Source: Thermoanaerobacterales bacterium
GTDB lineage: Bacteria; Bacillota; Thermosediminibacteria; Thermosediminibacterales; Tepidanaerobacteraceae
Direction of reading: 5' to 3'
Assembly: GCA_012839145.1 (NCBI GenBank)
Contig: DUNY01000469.1
Coordinates: 1 to 10,438 of the forward strand
DNA: 10,438 nucleotides
The notes below the pieces were generated by a model that had not been told where the DNA came from, did no database searches, and worked only from the letters and a program-made list of their open reading frames with translations. A program made the translations under genes and the position numbers. Positions 1-6,361 of the stretch are shown piece by piece (positions within the stretch are counted from its first letter, which is position 1; the number at the start of each line of letters is the position of its first letter).

Positions 1-75
1 AAAACTCCGTTAACATGGTTGAAGTTTTTAGGCGTTGTATTTTTATCATTAGGTGCAAAACTATTATTGGGATAA
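1..75 (+). CDS. C-terminal end of a membrane protein (partial)
   Basis: Frame 1 is open from the first base and ends at TAA 73-75, giving 24 residues that read KTPLTWLKFLGVVFLSLGAK and then LLLG. The pattern is one hydrophobic helix preceded by a short PLTW stretch. This is how many 10-helix DMT/EamA or YdcZ-type transporters end, but other membrane proteins end this way too. The rest of the gene is outside the window, so the family is only a guess. No clear terminator is visible between this stop and the promoter at 146-174. Confidence 0.55.
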   Translation, partial: KTPLTWLKFLGVVFLSLGAKLLLG

Positions 76-145
76 TTTAATATAAGGTATTGATGGAATC
101 GGTATTTTTTACATCAAAGTGAGCTTTTACTTATTACCACAAGTA

Positions 146-174
146 TTGATTTTTATGTAATGTCTTGATAAAAT
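146..174 (+). promoter_or_regulatory. Sigma-A type promoter for the ECF transporter/coaX unit
   Basis: The -35 box is TTGATT (146-151), followed by a 17-base spacer and the -10 box TAAAAT (169-174). The -10 box is preceded by TG at 166-167, giving an extended -10. The predicted start is near 181, leaving a leader of about 55 nt. An imperfect palindrome with arms GTCTT (162-166) and AAGAC (176-180) covers the -10 box and could be an operator. Confidence 0.65.
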
Positions 175-236
175 TAAGACGGTAGACCTTTAAAACGTCC
201 GGCATCCTTTATTGGAGCTGGAACGGAGGTGAAAAA

Positions 237-755
237 ATGAAAACAGAGTCAGCGGTTAAACGTTGGCAGGCAAGGACATTGACGGTATCGGGGCTTTTAG
301 GGGCTTTTTCCATTGTGCTTGGTATAACACCCCTAGGTTTCATCCCGGTCCCCACTGCAGCCGGCCATGCCACCATTATGCACGTCCCGGCTATTCTCGG
401 TGCTGTGCTGGAAGGACCAATGGTAGGAACTCTTACGGGTTTGATTTTTGGCCTTCACAGTTTTTTAAGGGCAGGTAATGTTATGTTTGCTGATCCTCTT
501 ATTGCAATAGGCCCGAGATTACTAATCGGCGTTGTGACATATGGTGTTTATCGTCTAACTCGTAGCGAAGCCTTGGCGGCAGCCTTTGGTACTTTTACCA
601 ATACGGCGGGTGTTATGGGCCTTGCAGTTCTTCGAGGATACATACCGGCACCGGTAGCTTGGGGAATTGTAATCTCACATGGCATACCGGAGGTAATAAT
701 AGCGGTTGCCATCACCGTCGTTGCTTACAGGGCGTTACGAAAAGTCAGAAGGTGA
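237..755 (+). CDS. ECF transporter substrate-binding (S) subunit, probably for pantothenate
   Basis: This is a 172-aa integral membrane protein of the ECF-transporter S-component type. It should capture a vitamin and pair with the shared EcfT/EcfA module, which is not encoded here. Hydrophobic segments lie at about 14-32, 44-75, 84-106, 111-133 and 138-165. The family-like stretches GFIPVP (34-39), GHATIMH(I/V)P (43-51), GAVLEGP (55-61) and FADPL..IGPRLLIG (84-98) are all present. ATG 237 follows GGAGGTG at 225-231. The stop codon overlaps the ribosome binding site of coaX, and the two genes are 4 bases apart. Sitting directly before a pantothenate kinase gene suggests the substrate is pantothenate, as for PanT. 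That is inferred from context; the sequence alone does not fix the substrate. Confidence 0.85.
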   Translation: MKTESAVKRWQARTLTVSGLLGAFSIVLGITPLGFIPVPTAAGHATIMHVPAILGAVLEGPMVGTLTGLIFGLHSFLRAGNVMFADPLIAIGPRLLIGVVTYGVYRLTRSEALAAAFGTFTNTAGVMGLAVLRGYIPAPVAWGIVISHGIPEVIIAVAITVVAYRALRKVRR

Positions 756-759
756 ATCA

Positions 760-1530
760 ATGATACTGGCAATTGATGTGGGAAATACAAATCTGGTTTT
801 TGGTATTTATGATGAAGATAACCTAGTAGCATCATACAGGACAGCGACACACCAAGAATATACCGAAGATGAATACGGCCTTGTATTTGATTCTCTACTA
901 CGATTTAAAGGTATTGATCCCAAAGGTATTGAAGGTGGAATTATTTCATCCGTGGTTCCTTCTTTGACAACTGTTTTAGAAAAAATGTGCGATAAGTATC
1001 TATCTTTCAAGCCTTTATCGGTAGGTCCAGGTGTTAAAAGTGGAATAAATATAAAATACGAAAATCCACGGGAAGTAGGAGCTGATCGTATTGCCAATGC
1101 AGTAGCCGCATATCACAAGTATGGCGGCCCTATCATAATCGTAGATTTTGGTACTGCTACCACTTTTGATGCCATCACTGCGGATTTTGATTATCTTGGT
1201 GGTGCTATTGCTCCTGGAATTAGCATTTCTTCCGAAGCTTTATTCAAAAGTGCTGCCAGGCTTTATCGAGTAGAGATTGCCCGGTGTGAGAAAATCATCG
1301 GAAGAAATACAGCAACCAGTATACAATCAGGCATTTATTACGGATATATCGGACTTGTGGATAACATAGTTGCAAAGATGAAGGAAGAAATGGGAAGCGA
1401 CCAAGTGTTTACAGTGGCCACTGGAGGCCTTGCACCCCTTATATGCAGTGGAACTAAAAACATTGATACAGTAGATATGATGCTAACACTGGATGGGTTG
1501 AGACTGATTTACGAAATGAACATTGACTAA
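760..1530 (+). CDS. coaX: Type III pantothenate kinase (CoaX)
   Basis: This 256-aa cytoplasmic enzyme phosphorylates pantothenate with ATP, the first step of coenzyme A synthesis. It is a member of the ASKHA fold. The phosphate-1 loop DVGNTN is at residues 6-11, GADR (pantothenate/active site) at 107-110, DFGTATTFD (phosphate-2 loop) at 129-137, GGAIAPG at 147-153, and TGGLAPL (adenosine region) at 221-227. The length is normal for the family. An in-frame ATG at 706 would add 18 residues that overlap the preceding gene. ATG 760 is preferred because MILAIDVGNTN is the usual N-terminus and AGAAGGTG (747-754) sits just upstream. The gene is coupled to the ECF S subunit gene. Known type III kinases escape feedback by CoA. 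Confidence 0.97.
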   Translation: MILAIDVGNTNLVFGIYDEDNLVASYRTATHQEYTEDEYGLVFDSLLRFKGIDPKGIEGGIISSVVPSLTTVLEKMCDKYLSFKPLSVGPGVKSGINIKYENPREVGADRIANAVAAYHKYGGPIIIVDFGTATTFDAITADFDYLGGAIAPGISISSEALFKSAARLYRVEIARCEKIIGRNTATSIQSGIYYGYIGLVDNIVAKMKEEMGSDQVFTVATGGLAPLICSGTKNIDTVDMMLTLDGLRLIYEMNID

Positions 1531-1567
1531 AAATTAAGGGAAAACCTAGGTTTTCCCTTAATTTTTA
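1528..1567 (+). terminator. Perfect 40-nt palindrome; intrinsic terminator after coaX
   Basis: The two 20-base arms (1528-1547 and 1548-1567) are exact reverse complements, centred on CTAG. The stem has a GGGAAAACC/GGTTTTCCC core with an A-run on the 5' side and TTTTT at 1562-1566. It overlaps the coaX stop codon. It could work in both directions. Only 17 bases separate it from the dusB start, so it must also be in, or partly in, any dusB transcript that begins upstream. Confidence 0.85.
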
Positions 1568-1584
1568 TAACTATGGAGGTTGAA

Positions 1585-2559
1585 ATGTTGCAAAAGTCCC
1601 AGCGGAAGATTCCATTATACTTGGCCCCTATGGCTGGAATTACCGATATGCCTTTTAGAACAATATGCAAGCAGTTTGGAGCCGATGTATTGATAACGGA
1701 AATGATAAGCACACGAGGCCTTGTATATGATGATCCTAAAACTTCAAAATTACTGGAGATTGGTTCCGGTGAAAATCCCATCGGAGTCCAGTTGTTTGGC
1801 AATAATCCGGAGGATTTTGTTAAATCTGTGGAGAAAATAATCGACTTACCCTTTGATTTTATAAATATAAACATGGGTTGCCCCACTCCTAAAATAATAA
1901 AAAATGGCGATGGGTGTGCGTTGATGAAGGACCCTAAACTTGCCTCAAGAATAATAGAAATGACGGTTAAGGCTTCTTCAAAACCGGTTTCCGTTAAAAT
2001 TAGGAAAGGTTGGGACGAAGACAGTGTCAATGCGGTCAAGTTTTCATCCATGGCCGAAAACAGCGGCGCATCTATGATTATAATACACGGCAGAACCCGT
2101 GAAATGTTTTACTCAGGAAAGGCCGATTGGGACATTATTAAGAGGATTAAAGAAACGGTGGCCATTCCGGTTATTGGCAATGGCGATGTTTTCACACCTG
2201 AGGATGCCTTTGAAATGTTTAAAAAAACTAATTGTGACGGAATCATGATAGGTCGTGGAGCTTTGGGTAACCCTTGGATTTTCAAAGATGTTAAGCATTT
2301 TCTAAACACAGGAAGAAAAACTTCACCTCTCCATATAAGAGAATTACGTGATACAATGTTATTTCATCTAAACAAAGCCATATCTTATCATGGAGAGCGC
2401 CTGGGGATATTGGAAATGCGTAAGCATCTGGCATGGTATATCAAAGGTTTACCTCACTCAGCTCCAGTTAAAAATGCTTTGCAGCAGTCTAAGGATGTTG
2501 GCAGTATAGAAAAATTACTGGATGACTACTTTTCAAAGCTTGTACAGGCAGATTGTTGA
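1585..2559 (+). CDS. dusB: tRNA-dihydrouridine synthase, DusB type
   Basis: This 324-aa flavoprotein reduces specific uridines in the tRNA D-loop to dihydrouridine, using FMN and NADPH. The TIM-barrel signatures are all visible: APMAGITDMPFR (15-26), EMIST (39-43), QLFGNNP (69-75), NINMGCPTPK (94-103, with catalytic Cys99), SVKIRKGW (136-143), IIIHGRTREMFYSGKADW (165-182), GNGDVF (198-203) and IMIGRGALGNPW (221-232). An ATG at 1573 lies inside the ribosome binding site, so ATG 1585 is preferred; GGAGGT is at 1575-1580. TTG 1588 is also possible. The coaX-dusB pair is a familiar clostridial arrangement, but greA and lysS, which often follow, are absent here. Confidence 0.95.
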   Translation: MLQKSQRKIPLYLAPMAGITDMPFRTICKQFGADVLITEMISTRGLVYDDPKTSKLLEIGSGENPIGVQLFGNNPEDFVKSVEKIIDLPFDFININMGCPTPKIIKNGDGCALMKDPKLASRIIEMTVKASSKPVSVKIRKGWDEDSVNAVKFSSMAENSGASMIIIHGRTREMFYSGKADWDIIKRIKETVAIPVIGNGDVFTPEDAFEMFKKTNCDGIMIGRGALGNPWIFKDVKHFLNTGRKTSPLHIRELRDTMLFHLNKAISYHGERLGILEMRKHLAWYIKGLPHSAPVKNALQQSKDVGSIEKLLDDYFSKLVQADC

Positions 2560-2623
2560 CAAGACCTCGAGAAACTGTGACGTTAAATGCCACACTGGGT
2601 GAGATTTCTCTATGTTGCACTTT

Positions 2624-2642
2624 ACCGGACAAAAGATCCGGT
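2624..2642 (+). other. Short hairpin in the gap before the 2676 gene
   Basis: ACCGGA (2624-2629) and TCCGGT (2637-2642) can pair around a 7-base loop and are followed by TTTC. It may be a weak terminator for dusB or a leader hairpin for the next gene. The U-run is too short to decide. Confidence 0.35.
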
Positions 2643-2675
2643 TTCAGCGTCCATCGATAAAAGGAGGTTTATCTC

Positions 2676-3638
2676 TTGGAAGTTTATGCAATACCAATTA
2701 TTAACGGAGTTCTTCCTCGCCCTGACGGAGGAGTGCTTCAAGGAATATTTCTTGACCCATTTTATGCCAATATGTTAGCAAATGCCGGTGTAGGAAATAA
2801 TATTTTCCTATTTCCCCTCTCTTCCGATGACCAAAGCCCGTACCCGGTGGGGGTTTTAGCCAGAATTGAGGATCTGTGGGTGGATAGTATTTCCCAAGAC
2901 AACAGTACCAGGGCTCTTTTTGCACGGGTGATCGGTCGAGAACGGTATAAAACCAAAAGCTTCTCTCTTTCCAATGAAGTTCTTCTAGCCTTAGACCTTG
3001 AGAGAGTGGATATATATGAATTACGCTCTTCAGGCTACCCTGTAATTTGTGGGGCGGGATGGCACCCTTCCGGAGGATATACAACATTTAGCTCCAACCG
3101 TAAGGATGTGGAGATCACCATTTACGGCTTTGACTTGGAAACCGGCAGGGACGTAGCCATTATAGGACATTTGGGTAAGGAAATCGAACCTGAAAAGGCT
3201 CACACGGTGGAACATGCAATTATAAGATCACTGAAAAACTATGCCATGTGTACTCCGAAGACTTTGCGAGAATGTATAGAAAGAGAAACGGAAGAGCTGA
3301 AGTGGTCTGTAGAAATCGGAATTGCTAAAAAGCTTCCGGAGGTTTTTGGTGTAACCAGAAGCGGCTTTTGTGGAAACCCATTGACACAAATGGCTTCCTA
3401 TTACCTTTCCGAAGAATTTAAAAATCAGATAGAGAGCGGTGAGGATATCCTAGAATCCTTGACGGCCGCTCGCAGCAAGACTGTATCACGACTGACAAAG
3501 GAAATGGATATAAGCTCCTGTAAAGGAATAAGACAACTTCAGGGTTTAAAAAAGGGCATGTTCCATGATGATACACCGGAGGAAATGCAGGTTTTAAGAA
3601 GAGTGATAACCAAATTTCCGGCGAATCCGTGGAATTAA
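2676..3638 (+). CDS. Unknown protein with Lon-N-terminal-like front half and HxxEH motif
   Basis: This 320-aa protein begins at TTG 2676, behind a near-perfect AAGGAGGT (2661-2668) with 7-base spacing. No signal peptide or membrane helix is evident. Residues 1-115 recall the Lon protease substrate-binding domain: an early IPI..GVLPRP stretch, then YPVGVLARIEDL (56-67) and a strand-like run ending RVIGRERY (84-91). That similarity is judged by eye only. Residues 170-245 hold the most striking part: a HTVEH motif (His176, Glu179, His180) followed by Cys192, Cys200 and Cys232 (GFCGNPLTQMA). This suggests a metal site. HxxEH is used by LuxS and by M16 peptidases, though neither fold is clearly present. 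The C-terminal 75 residues are charged and helical. Its 3' end overlaps the minus-strand VanZ-like gene by 45 bases. Coding is convincing, but the function is not known to me. Confidence 0.8.
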   Translation: MEVYAIPIINGVLPRPDGGVLQGIFLDPFYANMLANAGVGNNIFLFPLSSDDQSPYPVGVLARIEDLWVDSISQDNSTRALFARVIGRERYKTKSFSLSNEVLLALDLERVDIYELRSSGYPVICGAGWHPSGGYTTFSSNRKDVEITIYGFDLETGRDVAIIGHLGKEIEPEKAHTVEHAIIRSLKNYAMCTPKTLRECIERETEELKWSVEIGIAKKLPEVFGVTRSGFCGNPLTQMASYYLSEEFKNQIESGEDILESLTAARSKTVSRLTKEMDISSCKGIRQLQGLKKGMFHDDTPEEMQVLRRVITKFPANPWN

Positions 3639-4163
3639 AGCTTTATATGTATAGTATCCAAGAACTCCACCTAAAGTATTTAATATCAGGTCATCTACAT
3701 TGAAGGTTCTCATCATAACTAAACCAAAATATGAAAAGATGGCCTGATATGTTTCTATGGTTAGTGTTGTTAAAAACAAATACATTGTTGCTCTCCTAAT
3801 GTCCTTTACACCGAAGAGCAGCGGCAAATATACTCCTAAAGGAAATAACATGATAAAATTGTATACAGTTAATTTAACGGCTTTTAGGAAAAACCAGGAA
3901 AACCCCGTTGAATTATATTTTTGTATCCAATCATATAAAAATCTAAAGGGAATAAAGTTGTATGTAACGATCCTAAATTCTTCCTTGGGGGGTATACAAA
4001 TACCACCGGTAGTAAGTTGAATCACATTAAGTATGTAGTAAATAAAGCTATAAAAAACAAATCTTCTTAAAAGATTCTTTTTACCGTGCCTCGTGAAATC
4101 AATTACTGCAAAAATAAGAAGAAAAACTCTACCTATTTTTTCGATGTCAAATATATAGTGCAT
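3594..4163 (-). CDS. VanZ-like family membrane protein
   Basis: This is a 189-aa membrane protein. Hydrophobic segments lie at about 10-25, 34-50, 92-117, 124-146 and 157-175. VanZ-family landmarks are present: a TYNFIPF stretch, YNFIMLFPLGVYLPLLF, a helix ending IETYQAIF, and NVDDLILNTLGGVLGY near the C-terminus. Relatives include the teicoplanin-resistance accessory protein VanZ, but most members have no known role, and nothing else here points to glycopeptide resistance. The start chosen is ATG 4163, because AGGA (4172-4169) lies 5 bases upstream. ATG 4175 would add four residues but has no ribosome binding site. The gene runs alone on the minus strand and overlaps the end of the 2676 gene. 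Confidence 0.85.
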   Translation of the reverse strand: MHYIFDIEKIGRVFLLIFAVIDFTRHGKKNLLRRFVFYSFIYYILNVIQLTTGGICIPPKEEFRIVTYNFIPFRFLYDWIQKYNSTGFSWFFLKAVKLTVYNFIMLFPLGVYLPLLFGVKDIRRATMYLFLTTLTIETYQAIFSYFGLVMMRTFNVDDLILNTLGGVLGYYTYKALIPRIRRKFGYHSS

Positions 4164-4207
4164 CTTTATCCTCATTTACATTAATGATATGGTGGTGATT
4201 TCTTTAT

Positions 4208-4236
4208 ATTATATAGCAGAACAACTTGAAATAAAA
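4208..4236 (-). promoter_or_regulatory. Possible promoter for the VanZ-like gene
   Basis: On the minus strand a consensus TATAAT occupies 4213-4208, about 45 bases before the start codon. The matching -35 position (4236-4231) reads TTTTAT, which is weak. It overlaps the -35 box of the divergent plus-strand promoter, so the two may compete. Confidence 0.4.
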
Positions 4237-4254
4237 GGCATACACAAATATTTT
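4226..4254 (+). promoter_or_regulatory. Possible promoter for the oxidoreductase gene
   Basis: TTGAAA (4226-4231) is followed by a 17-base spacer and TATTTT (4249-4254). An AT-rich imperfect inverted repeat (4248-4262 with 4272-4287) centred on CCCGGG follows. It could be an operator, or just composition. Confidence 0.45.
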
Positions 4255-4301
4255 TAAATAATCCCGGGCATATTATTATTAAAATATTCGCGGAGGACTT
4301 T

Positions 4302-5435
4302 ATGGAAACATGCAATGTGGGAATCATCGGCCTTGGCGGATTTGCCAGACTTATATCTACCGCCATAAAGGAAAGCGAAAAAGTCAGGATTATTGCCGGT
4401 GCAGATACGGATGCCGGTAGAATTGAAAAATTTAAAGAAGAAACGGGTATAGAAAAAGCCCATTATAATGCTGCAGAACTTCTACCTGATCCGGAAATAG
4501 ATATTGTTATCATAGCTGCTCCTCCAGCTTATCACTATGATCTTGGTAGACTTTCCCTTTCATCAGGCAAACACGTTTTTTTTGAAAAACCCGGAGCCCT
4601 GGCACCGGAAGATATGTTAAAGCTCATAAAACTGACCGAAACAAATAAAGTTAAAGCCAGTATTGATTTTGTTATGCGCAGAAATCCCCTGTATTTTATC
4701 CTAAAAGAGCTTTGTAACAAAAATATATTTGGGCTTCCCGAGAGAGCTTATCTTGAAAACTATGCCCATGATGACAGCCTCCCTCCGGAGCATTGGTTTT
4801 GGGATTATGAAAAAAGCGGTGGCATTTGGCTAGAGCATGGAGTCCACTTCTTTGATCTTGCCAATTGGCTGTTGGGTTTACCAAAGGGAGCCTATGGCAA
4901 AAAGATACCAAGAGACAATACAGGGATTATTGACAGAGTTTTAGGTACAGCATACCACGACAACAATGCAGTTGTCAGTTATTATCACGGTTTTACCAAG
5001 CCGGAAGCCTTTGAAAACACTTCATTTTCTTTAATTTTCGAAAGAGCTTATGTAAAGGCCGATGGCTGGATACCCATAAAGCTCACCGTTGATGCTATGA
5101 TAAATCCGGAAGTTGAAAAATATATGATGAAAGACCTATTAATGAAAGCCCGCTCTTACCTACCGGATATTGACATAACCTTGGAAACAAAATTAAAAAA
5201 CAGCTGGGACGGTGCCAGAACATTTATGGGCCGAGGTAAAGAATATAGAGCTACAGCTAGGGTCATGTTTACTTATCAATTGTCAAAAGATCGCTGGGAG
5301 GTATATAGGGCATGTGTCAGGCAGGGAATTGAAGATCTTGCTCTTGCCGTAAAAGATAAAAAAACTGAACCTGATGTAACTTTGCATGATGCGAAAAAGG
5401 CATTGGATGTAGCGTTTATGATGGAAGGAAAGTAA
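4302..5435 (+). CDS. Gfo/Idh/MocA family NAD(P)-dependent oxidoreductase
   Basis: This 377-aa cytoplasmic dehydrogenase belongs to the family that oxidises or reduces sugars, inositols and related polyols. The N-terminal Rossmann domain begins NVGIIGLGGFAR (5-16), with the acidic residue Asp35 after strand 2. It also carries VIIAAPPAYHYD (69-80) and the family motif EKPG (95-98, Lys96). The C-terminal domain has GGIWLEHGVHFFDLANWL (173-190). There His182 matches the usual catalytic histidine, while the position normally Asp (D-x-G-x-H) is Glu178. ATG 4302 follows GGAGG (4292-4296) at 5 bases. No sugar kinase or transporter lies next to it, so the substrate cannot be named. It is the only gene in its transcription unit. 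Confidence 0.9.
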   Translation: METCNVGIIGLGGFARLISTAIKESEKVRIIAGADTDAGRIEKFKEETGIEKAHYNAAELLPDPEIDIVIIAAPPAYHYDLGRLSLSSGKHVFFEKPGALAPEDMLKLIKLTETNKVKASIDFVMRRNPLYFILKELCNKNIFGLPERAYLENYAHDDSLPPEHWFWDYEKSGGIWLEHGVHFFDLANWLLGLPKGAYGKKIPRDNTGIIDRVLGTAYHDNNAVVSYYHGFTKPEAFENTSFSLIFERAYVKADGWIPIKLTVDAMINPEVEKYMMKDLLMKARSYLPDIDITLETKLKNSWDGARTFMGRGKEYRATARVMFTYQLSKDRWEVYRACVRQGIEDLALAVKDKKTEPDVTLHDAKKALDVAFMMEGK

Positions 5436-5474
5436 GAGCATGCATGGTGTGCTTGATGATGGCACCTACTCTTA
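5433..5474 (+). other. Stem-loop around the oxidoreductase stop codon
   Basis: TAAGAG (5433-5438) pairs with CTCTTA (5469-5474). Inside it GGTG (5446-5449) pairs with CACC (5463-5466). No T-run follows, so it is not a standard terminator; it may protect the 3' end of the mRNA. Confidence 0.35.
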
Positions 5475-5490
5475 AGCTCGACCTTCTATC

Positions 5491-5640
5491 GTAGGGAAAG
5501 GCCAAAGACCGCTCCCTACATGGTTATGCACTCCAGAAGGGTTCCGCTGACAACTCGGGTTTCTGCTCAGAGCCAGCCAGCGTGCGACCTGCACGCTGCC
5601 CCTGCTACGTTTGTCCTGTAAGGGCGGTCTTTGACCGCCA
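5491..5640. repeat. GC-rich structured intergenic element with related hairpins at both ends
   Basis: This is the main content of the 394-base gene-free stretch 5436-5829. The left end is a hairpin, GTAGGGA (5491-5497) with TCCCTAC (5513-5519). The right end is a hairpin, GGCGGTC (5623-5629) with GACCGCC (5633-5639). The two ends are also inverted copies of each other: 5500-5519 pairs with 5618-5636, with three differences. A further perfect 8-bp hairpin, CAGCGTGC/GCACGCTG, is at 5578-5598. GC content is visibly higher than around it. No open reading frame of useful size is present. This fits a REP- or MITE-like intergenic repeat, or a structured RNA closed by a long stem. Between it and the terminator, AACGGC (5655-5660) and GCCGTT (5675-5680) form one more hairpin. 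Confidence 0.65.
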
Positions 5641-5723
5641 GTTATTAGAACAACAACGGCCTAGCTAAAAAGATGCCGTTATCCGTCATCTGGCACGCCG
5701 TATATTTCATATCAGACCTATAT

Positions 5724-5775
5724 AAAATCAAGAGAGATAACCTTAAATCAAGGTAAAACTCTCTTGATTTTTTTT
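5724..5775 (+). terminator. Strong intrinsic terminator with a nested hairpin
   Basis: A 13-bp outer stem (5724-5736 with 5759-5771, core TCAAGAGAG/CTCTCTTGA) encloses an inner stem ACCTT (5740-5744)/AAGGT (5750-5754). An eight-T run follows at 5768-5775. It lies 290 bases after the oxidoreductase stop. It either ends that transcript or ends an RNA made from the 5491-5700 region. Confidence 0.85.
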
Positions 5776-5792
5776 CTTCAATAGGATAGAAT
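5764..5792 (+). promoter_or_regulatory. Promoter of the three-gene operon, overlapping the terminator
   Basis: TTGATT (5764-5769), a 17-base spacer and TAGAAT (5787-5792) make a good sigma-A promoter. The -35 box is the 3' arm of the terminator stem. The predicted start is near 5799-5800. Confidence 0.6.
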
Positions 5793-5799
5793 TAAATGA

Positions 5800-5813
5800 G
5801 CACAAAAATGTGC
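5800..5813 (+). promoter_or_regulatory. Small palindrome at the predicted transcript start
   Basis: GCACA and TGTGC flank AAAA. The palindrome sits just after the predicted transcription start and 5 bases before the ribosome binding site GGAGGTG (5818-5824). It could be an operator, perhaps for the helix-turn-helix product of the first gene, or a 5'-end stem-loop on the mRNA. Confidence 0.4.
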
Positions 5814-5829
5814 ACATGGAGGTGTTGTA

Positions 5830-6360
5830 GTGGACCTCATAAGAATCGGAGATAAACTCATCAGCTTATCCAGAATAGAAAACATCGTTCAAGAGATGTT
5901 GGACTTAAGGCAGCAAGGGGTTTCTCAGGCTGAAGTGGCTAAGAAATTTAGCACGGACAGAACCTTTTTATCCCGACTGGAAGGCCTGGGTGAAGTGAGA
6001 AAAGGCAGAACCATAGCTCTGGTGGGGTTTCCTATCAAGAATACGGAAGAACTGAAACAGATTGCCCACCAGGAAGGAGTGGATTTCTCCTTACTCATGA
6101 CTGATCGGGAGCGTTGGGACTTTGTCTATGAAAAAAGCGGTATCGAACTTCTAAACGAAGTTATGAGTCTTATTTATAAAGTACGCCAGTACGATGTAGT
6201 TATCATACTGGGTTCCGATCAAAGGCTTCGGCTGTTTAAAGCCCTTTTAGACAAAGAAGTAGTCTCCATAGACATTGGTAAATCGCCCATTACCCAGGAT
6301 GTTTATATGGATCCGGAAAACTTAAGAAATGTTATTAAAACAATAAAGAAGGATGAATAA
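5830..6360 (+). CDS. Helix-turn-helix protein with Rossmann-like C-terminal half, likely regulator
   Basis: This 176-aa soluble protein is translated from GTG 5830, with GGAGGTG at 5818-5824. Residues about 18-57 form a helix-turn-helix: GVSQAEVAKKFSTDRTFLSRLE has the shape of a Xre/sigma-like DNA-binding unit. From residue 58 on the sequence alternates strands and helices: RTIALVGFPIKNTEEL, then DVVIILGSDQRLRLFKALL (122-140) and VVSIDIGKSP (144-153). This looks like a small nucleotide-fold domain that may sense a ligand. No catalytic motif is clear. It is first in an operon with the genes at 6362 and 7291; only 1 base separates it from the next start. I infer that it regulates this operon. 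The family is known to me only as an uncharacterised clostridial 'transcriptional regulator'. Confidence 0.75.
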   Translation: MDLIRIGDKLISLSRIENIVQEMLDLRQQGVSQAEVAKKFSTDRTFLSRLEGLGEVRKGRTIALVGFPIKNTEELKQIAHQEGVDFSLLMTDRERWDFVYEKSGIELLNEVMSLIYKVRQYDVVIILGSDQRLRLFKALLDKEVVSIDIGKSPITQDVYMDPENLRNVIKTIKKDE

Positions 6361-6361
6361 A

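Noticed and set aside
76..236. Riboswitch in the ECF/coaX leader
   Set aside because: Only about 55 nt follow the predicted start. I see no conserved aptamer-like core and no terminator or anti-terminator pair.
706..759. Longer start for coaX
   Set aside because: The extra 18 residues overlap the ECF gene, lack a ribosome binding site, and precede the canonical MILAIDVGNTN start.
2587..2778. Possible 63-aa reading frame
   Set aside because: It overlaps the well-supported 2676 gene in another frame and has no ribosome binding site.
3757..4020. 87-aa plus-strand frame
   Set aside because: It is a shadow antisense to the VanZ-like gene, whose family motifs are clear on the minus strand.
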